Assembly (NCBI GenBank): GCA_049324315.1
Contig: JBMOKU010000069.1
Location: forward strand, 1-32,126
Length of the DNA: 32,126 bases
Direction: 5' to 3'
Source: JBMOKU01 sp049324315
Lineage (GTDB): Bacteria > Bacillota > Clostridia > Peptostreptococcales > Thermotaleaceae
The position numbers were made by a program, and so were the translations under genes. The notes under the pieces are model-generated. The model was not told the origin of the DNA and did not search any database. It worked only from the letters and a program-made list of their open reading frames with translations. Of this stretch, positions 8,275 through 16,963 are shown piece by piece; position 1 is the stretch's first letter; each line of letters starts with the position of its first letter.

Positions 8275-8290
8275 CATTTTAACACGAAAT
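8275..8290 (-). promoter_or_regulatory. shared 16-nt upstream motif (copy 1)
   Basis: The minus strand reads ATTTCGTGTTAAAATG, identical over all 16 nt to 26160-26145 upstream of ftsE. TGTTAAAAT fits an extended -10 box, so this is probably the promoter core of the MinJ-like gene. No clear -35 box is seen. Confidence 0.5.
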
Positions 8291-8314
8291 CATAGGATTT
8301 TTACAAAAATTTAC

Positions 8315-8343
8315 TTTCAAAAACTACTTGCTAAGGTTATAAT
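8315..8343 (+). promoter_or_regulatory. possible promoter of the glycogen operon
   Basis: A consensus TATAAT (8338-8343) is preceded after 17 nt by TTTCAA (8315-8320), a poor -35 box. It would give a leader of about 150 nt before glgB. The rest of 8221-8499 is AT-rich and includes a short TA run (8443-8454); no other site is convincing. Confidence 0.35.
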
Positions 8344-8499
8344 CTTTTTATACATTCTTAATTTTCTGAATTTTCTCAGTTGTTTCTTCTGCTTATTTTT
8401 TAAAATAAAGGAAAAATTTAGTTATATTTTCGTTCGTAAGGATATATATATATCAAGTATGTGATTTTTACGAAAGAAATCAGAAGGGAGAAACTGTTT

Positions 8500-10440
8500 A
8501 TGAATCTACTGCCATTAAACTCCCATGAATTGTTTCTTTATCACCAAAGGGTTCACCCCACACTCTATCGAATGTTGGGGGCACACTTTATAGAACAGGA
8601 TGGCGTAAGGGGTGTACGTTTTGCTGTATGGGCGCCGAATGCGCAGAAGGTTAGTGTTGTAGGTGATTTTAACCACTGGGACGGAAGCCATCACGTTATG
8701 TCAAAAATTCATGACTCAGCTGTTTGGTCAATTTTTATCCCTGGACTTCAAAAATATGACTTATACAAATTTGAGATTCTTACAAGCGCCGGGGATATTC
8801 TATTAAAGGCTGACCCCTATGGTTTTTATGCTGAGCATAGACCCGAGACAGCATCAAAGCTATATCCACTGGACGATTACCACTGGCATGATCAGGAATG
8901 GCATCATCGAAAGGCAAATGAAAAGATTCACCAACAACCGATCAACATTTACGAAGTACACCTGGGTTCTTGGAAGCAAAAGGCTGATGGTCTCCCCTAT
9001 ACCTACAGGGAATTAACGGAAGAATTAGTAGAATATGTATACTGTATGGGATATACGCACATAGAAATCATGCCCATATCAGAGCATCCTTTTGATGGGT
9101 CTTGGGGATACCAATCTACAGGTTATTTCGCGGTTACCAGCCGATACGGTACGCCTGATGATTTCAAGTTTTTTGTTGATCGTTGTCATCAAAAAGGTAT
9201 AGGTGTTATTTTAGATTGGGTTCCCGGACATTTCTGTAAAGATGTCCATGGTCTCTCTGAATTTGATGGTACACCTTTATATGAATCGACGGACCATTTG
9301 CTGAGTGATAATCCACAGTGGGGAACATCAAATTTTGACTTTAGCAAGCCGGAAGTAGTCAACTTTCTGATTTCCAACGCTTTGTTCTGGTTTGATGTTT
9401 ATCATATCGACGGCCTTCGCGTAGATGCAGTAGCCTGTATGCTATATCTGGATTATGGTAAAGAAACAGGTCAATGGAAACCCAATAAGTTTGGTGGAAG
9501 AGAAAATCTTGAAGCCGTTGCTTTTATGAGAGAGTTAAATGAGCAGGTCTTCCAACATTACCCCAACGCTTTAATGATCGCTGAAGAGTCAACTGCATGG
9601 CCCTTGGTTTCAAAGCCTACCTATCTAGGCGGATTGGGATACAATTTTAAATGGAATATGGGTTGGATGAATGACATGTTGAAGTACATGGAGATGGATC
9701 CCATTCATCGAAAGTGGCATCATCATCTGCTAACTTTTTCATTTATGTATGCTTTCTCTGAGAATTTTATCCTTCCTTTATCCCATGATGAAGTCGTTCA
9801 TGGGAAAAAGTCTCTCTTGGATAAGATGTCTGGTGATTATTGGATGAAATTCGCTTCCTTGAGGACATTTTATGCTTATATGCTGGCCCATCCTGGGAAG
9901 AAGCTTTTATTCATGGGTGGAGAATTTGGCCAATTCATCGAGTGGCGATATCAGGAAGGATTGGACTGGTGTTTATTGGATTTCGATATGCATCACAAGC
10001 TTCATCAATACGTAAAGATGATGAATCACTTCTACAAAGCACACCCTCCTTTATGGGAGCAAGACCATGACTGGAGCGGATTTGAATGGATCGACCCCAA
10101 TAATTATAGTCAAAGCATTATTACCTTTATTCGAAAAGCGAAAAACGACAAAGATTTTCTCATTATCATCATTAACTTTGCACCGGTTGCCTATGAAAAA
10201 TACAGGGTTGGTGTTCCTGAACCGTGGGAGTATAAAGAAATCTTTAATAGCGATGCTGAAGAGTATGGCGGATCCGGTGTTATCAATAGCTTGGATAAGA
10301 CTGCCGAAAAGATTCTATGGAACAATCAACCTTATTCCATGGAGCTAAGAATTCCACCTCTCGGCGCTGTTTATCTTAAGCCCAACATCACAGATAGAAC
10401 ATTAAATACATCATATTCTCGTCCAAAGAGTCATAAATAA
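8500..10440 (+). CDS. glgB: 1,4-alpha-glucan branching enzyme (GH13)
   Basis: A 646-residue glycogen branching enzyme that cuts alpha-1,4 chains and re-attaches them as alpha-1,6 branches. An N-terminal CBM48 beta-sandwich (about 35-125, containing FAVWAPNAQKVSVVGDFNHW) precedes the GH13 barrel. Conserved regions are intact: DWVPGHF, GLRVDAVA with the nucleophile Asp309, MIAEEST with the acid/base Glu362, and LSHDEVVHGK with Asp430. Length is typical. I place the start at ATG 8500, behind AGAAGGGAG with 9-nt spacing, rather than at the in-frame GTG 8461, which lacks a binding site. It is the first gene of the glgBCDAP operon. A 104-nt gap with no evident terminator separates it from glgC. Confidence 0.96.
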   Translation: MNLLPLNSHELFLYHQRVHPTLYRMLGAHFIEQDGVRGVRFAVWAPNAQKVSVVGDFNHWDGSHHVMSKIHDSAVWSIFIPGLQKYDLYKFEILTSAGDILLKADPYGFYAEHRPETASKLYPLDDYHWHDQEWHHRKANEKIHQQPINIYEVHLGSWKQKADGLPYTYRELTEELVEYVYCMGYTHIEIMPISEHPFDGSWGYQSTGYFAVTSRYGTPDDFKFFVDRCHQKGIGVILDWVPGHFCKDVHGLSEFDGTPLYESTDHLLSDNPQWGTSNFDFSKPEVVNFLISNALFWFDVYHIDGLRVDAVACMLYLDYGKETGQWKPNKFGGRENLEAVAFMRELNEQVFQHYPNALMIAEESTAWPLVSKPTYLGGLGYNFKWNMGWMNDMLKYMEMDPIHRKWHHHLLTFSFMYAFSENFILPLSHDEVVHGKKSLLDKMSGDYWMKFASLRTFYAYMLAHPGKKLLFMGGEFGQFIEWRYQEGLDWCLLDFDMHHKLHQYVKMMNHFYKAHPPLWEQDHDWSGFEWIDPNNYSQSIITFIRKAKNDKDFLIIIINFAPVAYEKYRVGVPEPWEYKEIFNSDAEEYGGSGVINSLDKTAEKILWNNQPYSMELRIPPLGAVYLKPNITDRTLNTSYSRPKSHK

Positions 10441-10544
10441 TAGTATAGGCACTACTACCCTCTTCAACATGCTTCTGCCTCTAAATCGCCTTATGTTGGG
10501 GGGAACGCATAGATAACAACCAATAGTTCAAAGGAGGTATGTAT

Positions 10545-11792
10545 ATGCAAAAGAAAGAATGTATTGCCATGATTTTAGCTGGTGGTCAAGGCAGCAGGTT
10601 GGGAATTCTCACAAAAAGATTAGCAAAGCCGGCTGTACCTTTCGGGGGGAAATATAGAATTATTGACTTTACACTGAGCAATTGTACAAACTCAGATATC
10701 GATACTGTAGGTGTTCTTACACAATACAAGCCTTTAGTATTGAATTCCTATATCGGCATAGGCAGCCCTTGGAATCTGGATAGAAAATATGGCGGTGTTA
10801 CTGTACTACCACCCTATGTAACAGAAGAAGGTGGCGAATGGTATAAAGGCACTGCCAATGCAATTTTTCAAAATATTGACTTTATTGATCAGTATGATCC
10901 TCACTATGTATTGATTCTTTCAGGCGACCACATTTACAAAATGGATTATTCTCTTATGTTAGATTTTCATAAGGAAAAATTTGCTGATGCGACGATTGCT
11001 GTTATTGAAGTGCCTTGGGAAGAGACCAGTCGATTTGGAATTATGAATACTGCTCCTGATGGAAAAATCAAAGAGTTTGATGAAAAGCCCAAAAATGCAA
11101 AAAACAATCTGGCATCGATGGGTATTTACATTTTTAATTGGCAAATCTTAAAAAAATTTTTACAGGAAGACGAATCCGAGCCAAAATCCAGTAATGACTT
11201 TGGTAAGAACATCATTCCCAAAATGATCGGCAAAGGCCAACGACTGTATGCTTATCCATTTAAGGGCTATTGGAAAGACGTAGGCACCATCGAAAGTTTT
11301 TGGGAATCAAATATGGATTTATTGTCAGATAAACCTGAACTGGACCTGTATGATCGAAAATGGAAAACATACTCCGTTAATCCTACATTACCACCTAACT
11401 ATATAGCACCAACTGCAAAGGTATCCCATTCTCTCGTTAATGAGGGATGTCAAGTTTTCGGTAATGTAGAAAATTCCATGCTCTTCTCTGGCGTACGTAT
11501 AGGAGAAAATTCACAAGTAAGGGACTCTGTTATTATGCCCAATGTAAAAATAGGTGCAAATGTGATCATTGAAAAAGCCATTATTTGTGAAGGCACGGTT
11601 ATTCATGATGACACGCAGATCGGATGCAGCCATGGTGAGTCTTCCAATCATGGAGAAGCATCTCAGGATAAACCAATTACGGTTATAGGTGACAGTATCG
11701 TTATTCCCGAGAATACAATCATTCAACCTGGAGCCGTAGTCAGTTCGGAACAAACAGAAGGCATCACGATGGTATTTTCCAATGTATCTTGA
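10545..11792 (+). CDS. glgC: glucose-1-phosphate adenylyltransferase, catalytic subunit
   Basis: A 415-residue enzyme making ADP-glucose from glucose-1-phosphate and ATP, the committed step of glycogen synthesis. The nucleotide-binding loop AGGQGSRL (12-19) begins the Rossmann-like domain; Asp128 in SGDHIYKMDY is the catalytic metal-binding Asp (E. coli Asp142), and Lys181 in EFDEKPK is the glucose-1-phosphate contact (E. coli Lys195). The C-terminal third is a left-handed beta-helix with hexapeptide repeats. The ATG at 10545 is chosen because AAGGAGG ends 7 nt upstream; an ATG six bases earlier overlaps the binding site. glgD follows 14 nt later, and the two subunits are expected to associate as in Geobacillus. 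Confidence 0.96.
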   Translation: MQKKECIAMILAGGQGSRLGILTKRLAKPAVPFGGKYRIIDFTLSNCTNSDIDTVGVLTQYKPLVLNSYIGIGSPWNLDRKYGGVTVLPPYVTEEGGEWYKGTANAIFQNIDFIDQYDPHYVLILSGDHIYKMDYSLMLDFHKEKFADATIAVIEVPWEETSRFGIMNTAPDGKIKEFDEKPKNAKNNLASMGIYIFNWQILKKFLQEDESEPKSSNDFGKNIIPKMIGKGQRLYAYPFKGYWKDVGTIESFWESNMDLLSDKPELDLYDRKWKTYSVNPTLPPNYIAPTAKVSHSLVNEGCQVFGNVENSMLFSGVRIGENSQVRDSVIMPNVKIGANVIIEKAIICEGTVIHDDTQIGCSHGESSNHGEASQDKPITVIGDSIVIPENTIIQPGAVVSSEQTEGITMVFSNVS

Positions 11793-11806
11793 TGGGGGTG
11801 TACAAT

Positions 11807-12922
11807 ATGAAAGATGTAATGGGGATAATTAATAACACCAGTGAAAAGAAATACTTAAAGGAAATAACAAAAGAAAGATCTATGGCCTCTGTTCCCTTTG
11901 GCGGTCGATATAGAATGATTGATTTTATGCTGTCCAGTATGGTGAACTCTGGCGTGCGAAACGTAGGTATCCTTGTACAAAGTCAATATCGGTCCTTGAT
12001 GGATCATGTGCGATCCGGCAAAGAATGGGATTTGGCGAGGAAAAGAGACGGCTTATTTATCTTGCCGCCCTTTTTCGAAAATTCACAGCTCAATATTTTA
12101 AAAGGAGACATGGAATTATTCTCAGGAAATCTGGATTATCTTCATCAAAGTAATCAAAATTATGTTATTGTATCCGGTGTAAATTATGTCTGCAATCTGG
12201 ATTTCCGGCCAATTATTGACTATCACAAAAAAACCCGCGCTGATATTACGGTTATCTATAAGGAACAAGCTTGCTCAGACAAAAACAATAATTGTGTAGG
12301 TCTTGAAGTAGACAGTAATTTGCATGTTATTGATATGGAGATCAATCCGAAAAGCAATAATAGCGGTAAGATATCTATGGAAATTTACATTATGAAAAAA
12401 GAGCTCTTAATTCATTTAATTCAGAAATGTATTGCCCACGGTGAGTATGACTTTACAAGGGACTGTATCCTTCGAAACATTCATAAGCTCAACGTATGCG
12501 GCTATCCTTATGAAGGCTATGTAGCCAATATTGATTCCATAGAGAGCTATTTCAAGTATAGCATGGATCTTCTAAAGCCGGAAATTTGGCAGGAGTTGTT
12601 TTTTGAACCCGGGCTGATTCATACAAAGGTGAAGGATGAAGCCCCCGCAAAATACATGAAGCATTCTGAGGTAAAAAATACCCTTATTGCCAATGGCTGT
12701 GTCATAGAAGGAAAAGTAGAAAACAGTATTTTGTTCCGAGGTGTAAAGATTCATAAAGGCGCCCATGTCAAAAACAGTATCGTTATGCAAAATAGCGTAA
12801 TTGAAGGAAATGCATCCATTGAAAACTGTATTTTAGATAAGGAAGCTCGTATCACAAAGGGTAAAAAGCTTGTAGGCCTCCAGGATTATCCCATTGTTGT
12901 GGAAAAAAGGACTGCAATCTAA
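11807..12922 (+). CDS. glgD: GlgD, non-catalytic partner subunit of ADP-glucose pyrophosphorylase
   Basis: A 371-residue GlgC paralogue. It keeps the fold markers VPFGGRYRMIDF and a C-terminal beta-helix, but it has lost the catalytic set: the glycine-rich loop is replaced by GIINNTSEK, the catalytic Asp of SGDH is Val125 in SGVNYVCNLD, and the EKP lysine motif is absent. In Geobacillus stearothermophilus GlgD raises the activity of GlgC in a mixed tetramer (family knowledge), and the same role is likely here. The chosen ATG at 11807 follows GGGGGTG with about 8-nt spacing; earlier in-frame starts overlap the end of glgC. Confidence 0.94.
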   Translation: MKDVMGIINNTSEKKYLKEITKERSMASVPFGGRYRMIDFMLSSMVNSGVRNVGILVQSQYRSLMDHVRSGKEWDLARKRDGLFILPPFFENSQLNILKGDMELFSGNLDYLHQSNQNYVIVSGVNYVCNLDFRPIIDYHKKTRADITVIYKEQACSDKNNNCVGLEVDSNLHVIDMEINPKSNNSGKISMEIYIMKKELLIHLIQKCIAHGEYDFTRDCILRNIHKLNVCGYPYEGYVANIDSIESYFKYSMDLLKPEIWQELFFEPGLIHTKVKDEAPAKYMKHSEVKNTLIANGCVIEGKVENSILFRGVKIHKGAHVKNSIVMQNSVIEGNASIENCILDKEARITKGKKLVGLQDYPIVVEKRTAI

Positions 12923-12943
12923 GAAGAAAAGGGGTTGAATAGA

Positions 12944-14368
12944 ATGAAAGTGATGATGCTGGCATCAGAGGGCGTGCCTTTTATAAAAACCGGGGGGTTG
13001 GCCGATGTTATTGGTTCACTGCCGAAGGCCCTTAAGGATAAAGGTATTGACGTTGCAGTGGTGATGCCAAAATACCAAGATATTCCACCGCATTACCGGG
13101 AGCAAATGACCCATCTAAAATCCATCGATGTAACCCTTGGTTGGCGCAAACAATTTTGCGGGATTGAAGTCTTGGACTATAACGGTATTCCATTTTACTT
13201 TATTGATAACCAATACTATTTTCATCGAGAAGGTCTATATGGCCATTATGACGATGCAGAACGTTTTGCATTCTTTGGAAAAGCTGTACTGGATATCCTT
13301 CCCCATATAGATTTCAAGCCTGATATTCTCCACTGCCATGATTGGCATACAGGAATCGTTCCGTTGTTCTTGAAGACCCATTATGTCAATGACGATTTTT
13401 ATAGGGATTTACGTTCCATATTTACTATTCATAATTTGCAATATCAAGGAATTTTTCCAAGGGATATTCTCGGTGATATCTTGGGGTTGGATGACAGTGT
13501 TTTTACCGTTGACAAGATTGAGTTCTTCGGCCAAGTAAATTATATGAAAGCCGGCTTGGTATTTTCTGATCTACTGACAACCGTAAGTCACACTTATGCT
13601 GAAGAGATTCAATACCCCTATTTTGGTGAAAATCTTGATTCTCTTTTACGTCATCGGAAGAATGATTTGCATGGAATCATAAACGGTATTGATTATCAGC
13701 TGTATAATCCCTCTATCGATCCATATATTGATGTGAATTATCACTGGTCCTTAAAGAAAAAACAAGAAAACAAAGTAAAACTGCAGGAGCAGCTGGGTCT
13801 TCCCATGAACGATAAGTCCCCTATGATCGCCATGGTGACCCGGCTTGTCCGGGCCAAGGGATTGGACCTTGTCATGCGGGTGCTGGAAGATATTTTGGCC
13901 CAGGATGTACAGTTGGTAATTCTCGGTACAGGAGACAAGCATTACGAAACCGCTTTATTAGACGCTTATCAACGACATCGGGGAAAAGTGTCTGTTAACA
14001 TCATGTTTGACACCGGTCTTTCCCATAAAATTTATGCTGGATCAGACATGTTCTTAATGCCTTCTCAGTACGAGCCATGTGGCATAGGCCAGCTTATTGC
14101 GCTGCGGTACGGCAGCATCCCTATTGTCCGGGAAACCGGAGGATTAAGAGATACCGTTAAGGCCTACAATGAATCCAACGGAGAAGGAAATGGATTTACC
14201 TTTGCCAATTTTAACGCCCATGATATGCTCCATACCATTGAAAGGGCTCTACAGTTCTATCATGACGAGAATCACTGGCGGAAAATCGTCATGAATGCTA
14301 CCCGAGGAGATTTTAGCTGGGAACAGTCTGCGCAGCAGTACATTCAGCTATATCAAGGACTTTTTTGA
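12944..14368 (+). CDS. glgA: glycogen synthase (GT5)
   Basis: A 474-residue retaining glucosyltransferase that extends alpha-1,4 chains from ADP-glucose. The N-terminal KTGGLADV (15-22) is the ADP-glucose binding motif; the C-terminal half carries MPSQYEPCGIGQL and RETGGLRDTV, which hold the conserved catalytic Glu and the second glycine-rich loop. Two Rossmann-like GT-B domains and normal length (E. coli 477). The ATG at 12944 follows AAAAGGGG with about 9-nt spacing, 21 nt after glgD. A 147-nt gap with two hairpins separates it from glgP. Confidence 0.96.
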   Translation: MKVMMLASEGVPFIKTGGLADVIGSLPKALKDKGIDVAVVMPKYQDIPPHYREQMTHLKSIDVTLGWRKQFCGIEVLDYNGIPFYFIDNQYYFHREGLYGHYDDAERFAFFGKAVLDILPHIDFKPDILHCHDWHTGIVPLFLKTHYVNDDFYRDLRSIFTIHNLQYQGIFPRDILGDILGLDDSVFTVDKIEFFGQVNYMKAGLVFSDLLTTVSHTYAEEIQYPYFGENLDSLLRHRKNDLHGIINGIDYQLYNPSIDPYIDVNYHWSLKKKQENKVKLQEQLGLPMNDKSPMIAMVTRLVRAKGLDLVMRVLEDILAQDVQLVILGTGDKHYETALLDAYQRHRGKVSVNIMFDTGLSHKIYAGSDMFLMPSQYEPCGIGQLIALRYGSIPIVRETGGLRDTVKAYNESNGEGNGFTFANFNAHDMLHTIERALQFYHDENHWRKIVMNATRGDFSWEQSAQQYIQLYQGLF

Positions 14369-14480
14369 AACACATGACGGAAATTATGACTTATCCACAA
14401 TTTATGAAAGTACATAATCTCCTATGTGTTATAAGTTAACTTGATGTGCCAGTTGATTCAAAAATCTGGCCCATCAAGTT
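14369..14480 (+). other. two tandem hairpins between glgA and glgP
   Basis: Hairpin A: AACACAT (14369-14375) pairs with ATGTGTT (14424-14430), with an inner helix ATTATG (14383-14388)/CATAAT (14413-14418). Hairpin B: AACTTGATGTGCCAG (14438-14452) pairs with CTGGCCCATCAAGTT (14466-14480) at 14 of 15 positions. Neither is followed by a U-run, so mRNA processing or stabilisation fits better than termination. The left arm of B matches 18 of 20 nt of the left end of the palindromic element at 18951-19124. Confidence 0.6.
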
Positions 14481-14515
14481 ATGTTACTATCATACATGTA
14501 TTCAGGAGGTTTTCT

Positions 14516-16948
14516 ATGATTATAAGTAAGGAAAACTTTAAAGAAACTTTCCTTAAAAAATTACAAACGATGCATGGTGTCTCCATCGAAGATGCCTCTC
14601 CTATTCAGAAGTACACTGCCCTGGGACGTATCGTCAGGGATTACATCAGTGAAAAATGGATTGAAACCAATGCCCACTATCTGGAAAAAGGAGAAAAACA
14701 GGTTTATTACTTCTCTTTAGAATTTTTACTAGGAAAGCAATTGCTTAAAAACTTGAATAATCTGGATATCTTACATGCTGCTTCGGATGCAATGCAGGAA
14801 TTGGGCATAGATATTGAAATGATGGGCGAATTAGAACCGGACGCAGGTTTAGGGAACGGCGGCTTGGGCAGACTGGCAGCATGTTTTTTAGATTCCCTAG
14901 CAGCTCTTCACTACCCAGGTCATGGCTGCGGTATTCGTTACAAATATGGTCTTTTTGAACAAAAAATCGTTGATGGCTATCAGGTGGAGCTTCCTGACAA
15001 CTGGCTAAAAAATGGTAATGTATGGGAAATCAGAAAGCCGGATAAGGCTGTTGAAGTCCGATTTGGCGGACATGTTCGCCCGGATTTTGCTGATGGTAAA
15101 TTGATCTTTCATCATGAAAACTACGAGCCAGTCATTGCAGTCCCCTATGATACGCCTATTTTGGGTTACAAAAGCAATACAGTAAATACCCTTCGCTTGT
15201 GGAGTGCGGAGGCAGCAAAAAAGGACTTCGATTTTTCCTCTTTTAATCGAGGCGAATATTTAAAAGCTGTTGAATATAAATACTCTGTTGAATCCATCTC
15301 TCAGGTCTTGTATCCTGATGATCACCATTATGAGGGAAGGGTCCTCCGCTTAAAGCAGCAATATTTCTTTGTTTCTGCCGGAATCCAAAGCATTATCCGC
15401 CGATATAAGAAGAAAAACGGAAATATACAGGATCTTCATGAAAAAATCTCCATTCATATTAACGATACTCATCCCGCCCTTGCTGTACCTGAATTGATGA
15501 GAATTCTAATGGATGAAGAGGGTTTAGGATGGAATGAAGCCTGGCAGATAACAACCAATACCATATCCTATACCAATCACACAATTTTACCGGAGGCTTT
15601 GGAAAAATGGCCCATTGATATTATCCAGTCTGTACTTCCCAGAATTTATATGATCATCCATGAAATAAACGAAAGATTCTGTGGCAAAGTAAATAGTCGA
15701 TGTCCAGGGGATTTGAGAAGAGTATCTGAGATGGCTGTTATCTCCCACGGGCACGTTCATATGGCCCATCTTGCCATTGTAGGAAGCCACAGTATCAACG
15801 GTGTGGCAAAAATTCATACAGAAATATTAAAAAAACAAGTAATGCATCACTTTTACGAATATAGTCCCCATAAATTTAATAATAAAACCAATGGTATTAC
15901 TCACCGAAGATGGTTGTTGACCTCTAACCCTAATCTATCATCGCTAATCTCCGATACCATCGGTTCCAGCTGGGTTTATCATCCTACGGATCTGATCAAT
16001 TTACTAAAATACACGGATGATCCTTCTTTTCAGGAAGGATTTTACAAGATTAAACAGTTAAACAAAGAAGCTTTGGTAAAAACCATCATGGATAAGTATC
16101 ATATTCAGGTAGATCCACACTCGATCTTTGATATACAGGTCAAGAGAATTCATGGTTATAAGCGACAAATACTTAATGTCCTACACATCATGGATTTGTA
16201 TAATCATCTTCTGGAAAACCCTGATTTAGATATATATCCAAGGACTTTTATCTTCGGAGGAAAAGCTGCACCGGGATATCACCAGGCAAAGCTTACGATT
16301 AAACTGATTAACACCCTAGCCTCGAAGGTCAACCACGATACCCGAATTAAAGATAAGATCAAAGTCATATTTATGGAAAACTACCGCGTATCTCTCGCTC
16401 AGCAAATATTCCCGGCTGCCGATGCCAGCGAACAAATCTCTACTGCCAGCAAAGAAGCATCCGGTACCGGAAATATGAAATTTATGATGAACGGAGCTGT
16501 TACCATCGGTACCCTGGATGGTGCAAATATTGAGATTCGGGAAGAAGTAGGTCCTGAAAACTTTATCCTTTTCGGATTAAATGCCGACGAAGTCTTATCC
16601 TATTATCATCATGGTGGATATAATTCTTGGGATATGTATCACCATAATGATAGAATTAAAACAGTGGTAGATCAACTGGTAAACGGGTTTTTACCCGCCC
16701 AATCCGATGAGTTTCGTAATATCTATGATGCTTTGCTGCTTCATAACGATGAATACTTTGTATTGAAGGACTTTTCTTCCTATACGGAAGCACAAAACCA
16801 ACTGGACGCATTATACAGAGATCGTAAAAGATGGCTGTCTATGTGTATTCATAATGTAGCACATGCAGGAAAATTCTCCAGTGACAAAACCATTTCGGAA
16901 TATGCCACAGGGATATGGAAAATCAACCCGTTACTGATATCGGAGTAG
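14516..16948 (+). CDS. glgP: glycogen phosphorylase (GT35)
   Basis: An 810-residue PLP-dependent enzyme that releases glucose-1-phosphate from glycogen ends, the degradative arm of the operon. The PLP lysine is Lys655 in EASGTGNMKF; the N-terminal half carries EFLLGKQLLKNL and ELEPDAGLGNGGLGRLA, and the C-terminal half VKRIHGYKRQ and EASGTGN, all signatures of the family. Length is as expected (B. subtilis about 798). The start at 14516 is set by AGGAGG 6 nt upstream; an upstream in-frame ATG lies within hairpin B. Only 15 nt separate its stop from the next gene. Confidence 0.96.
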   Translation: MIISKENFKETFLKKLQTMHGVSIEDASPIQKYTALGRIVRDYISEKWIETNAHYLEKGEKQVYYFSLEFLLGKQLLKNLNNLDILHAASDAMQELGIDIEMMGELEPDAGLGNGGLGRLAACFLDSLAALHYPGHGCGIRYKYGLFEQKIVDGYQVELPDNWLKNGNVWEIRKPDKAVEVRFGGHVRPDFADGKLIFHHENYEPVIAVPYDTPILGYKSNTVNTLRLWSAEAAKKDFDFSSFNRGEYLKAVEYKYSVESISQVLYPDDHHYEGRVLRLKQQYFFVSAGIQSIIRRYKKKNGNIQDLHEKISIHINDTHPALAVPELMRILMDEEGLGWNEAWQITTNTISYTNHTILPEALEKWPIDIIQSVLPRIYMIIHEINERFCGKVNSRCPGDLRRVSEMAVISHGHVHMAHLAIVGSHSINGVAKIHTEILKKQVMHHFYEYSPHKFNNKTNGITHRRWLLTSNPNLSSLISDTIGSSWVYHPTDLINLLKYTDDPSFQEGFYKIKQLNKEALVKTIMDKYHIQVDPHSIFDIQVKRIHGYKRQILNVLHIMDLYNHLLENPDLDIYPRTFIFGGKAAPGYHQAKLTIKLINTLASKVNHDTRIKDKIKVIFMENYRVSLAQQIFPAADASEQISTASKEASGTGNMKFMMNGAVTIGTLDGANIEIREEVGPENFILFGLNADEVLSYYHHGGYNSWDMYHHNDRIKTVVDQLVNGFLPAQSDEFRNIYDALLLHNDEYFVLKDFSSYTEAQNQLDALYRDRKRWLSMCIHNVAHAGKFSSDKTISEYATGIWKINPLLISE

Positions 16949-16963
16949 AGGCAGGTGTTAATC

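Noticed and set aside
8443..8454. TA dinucleotide run as a phase-variable tract before glgB
   Set aside because: Only six units, in an untranslated leader of AT-rich DNA; nothing indicates variation.
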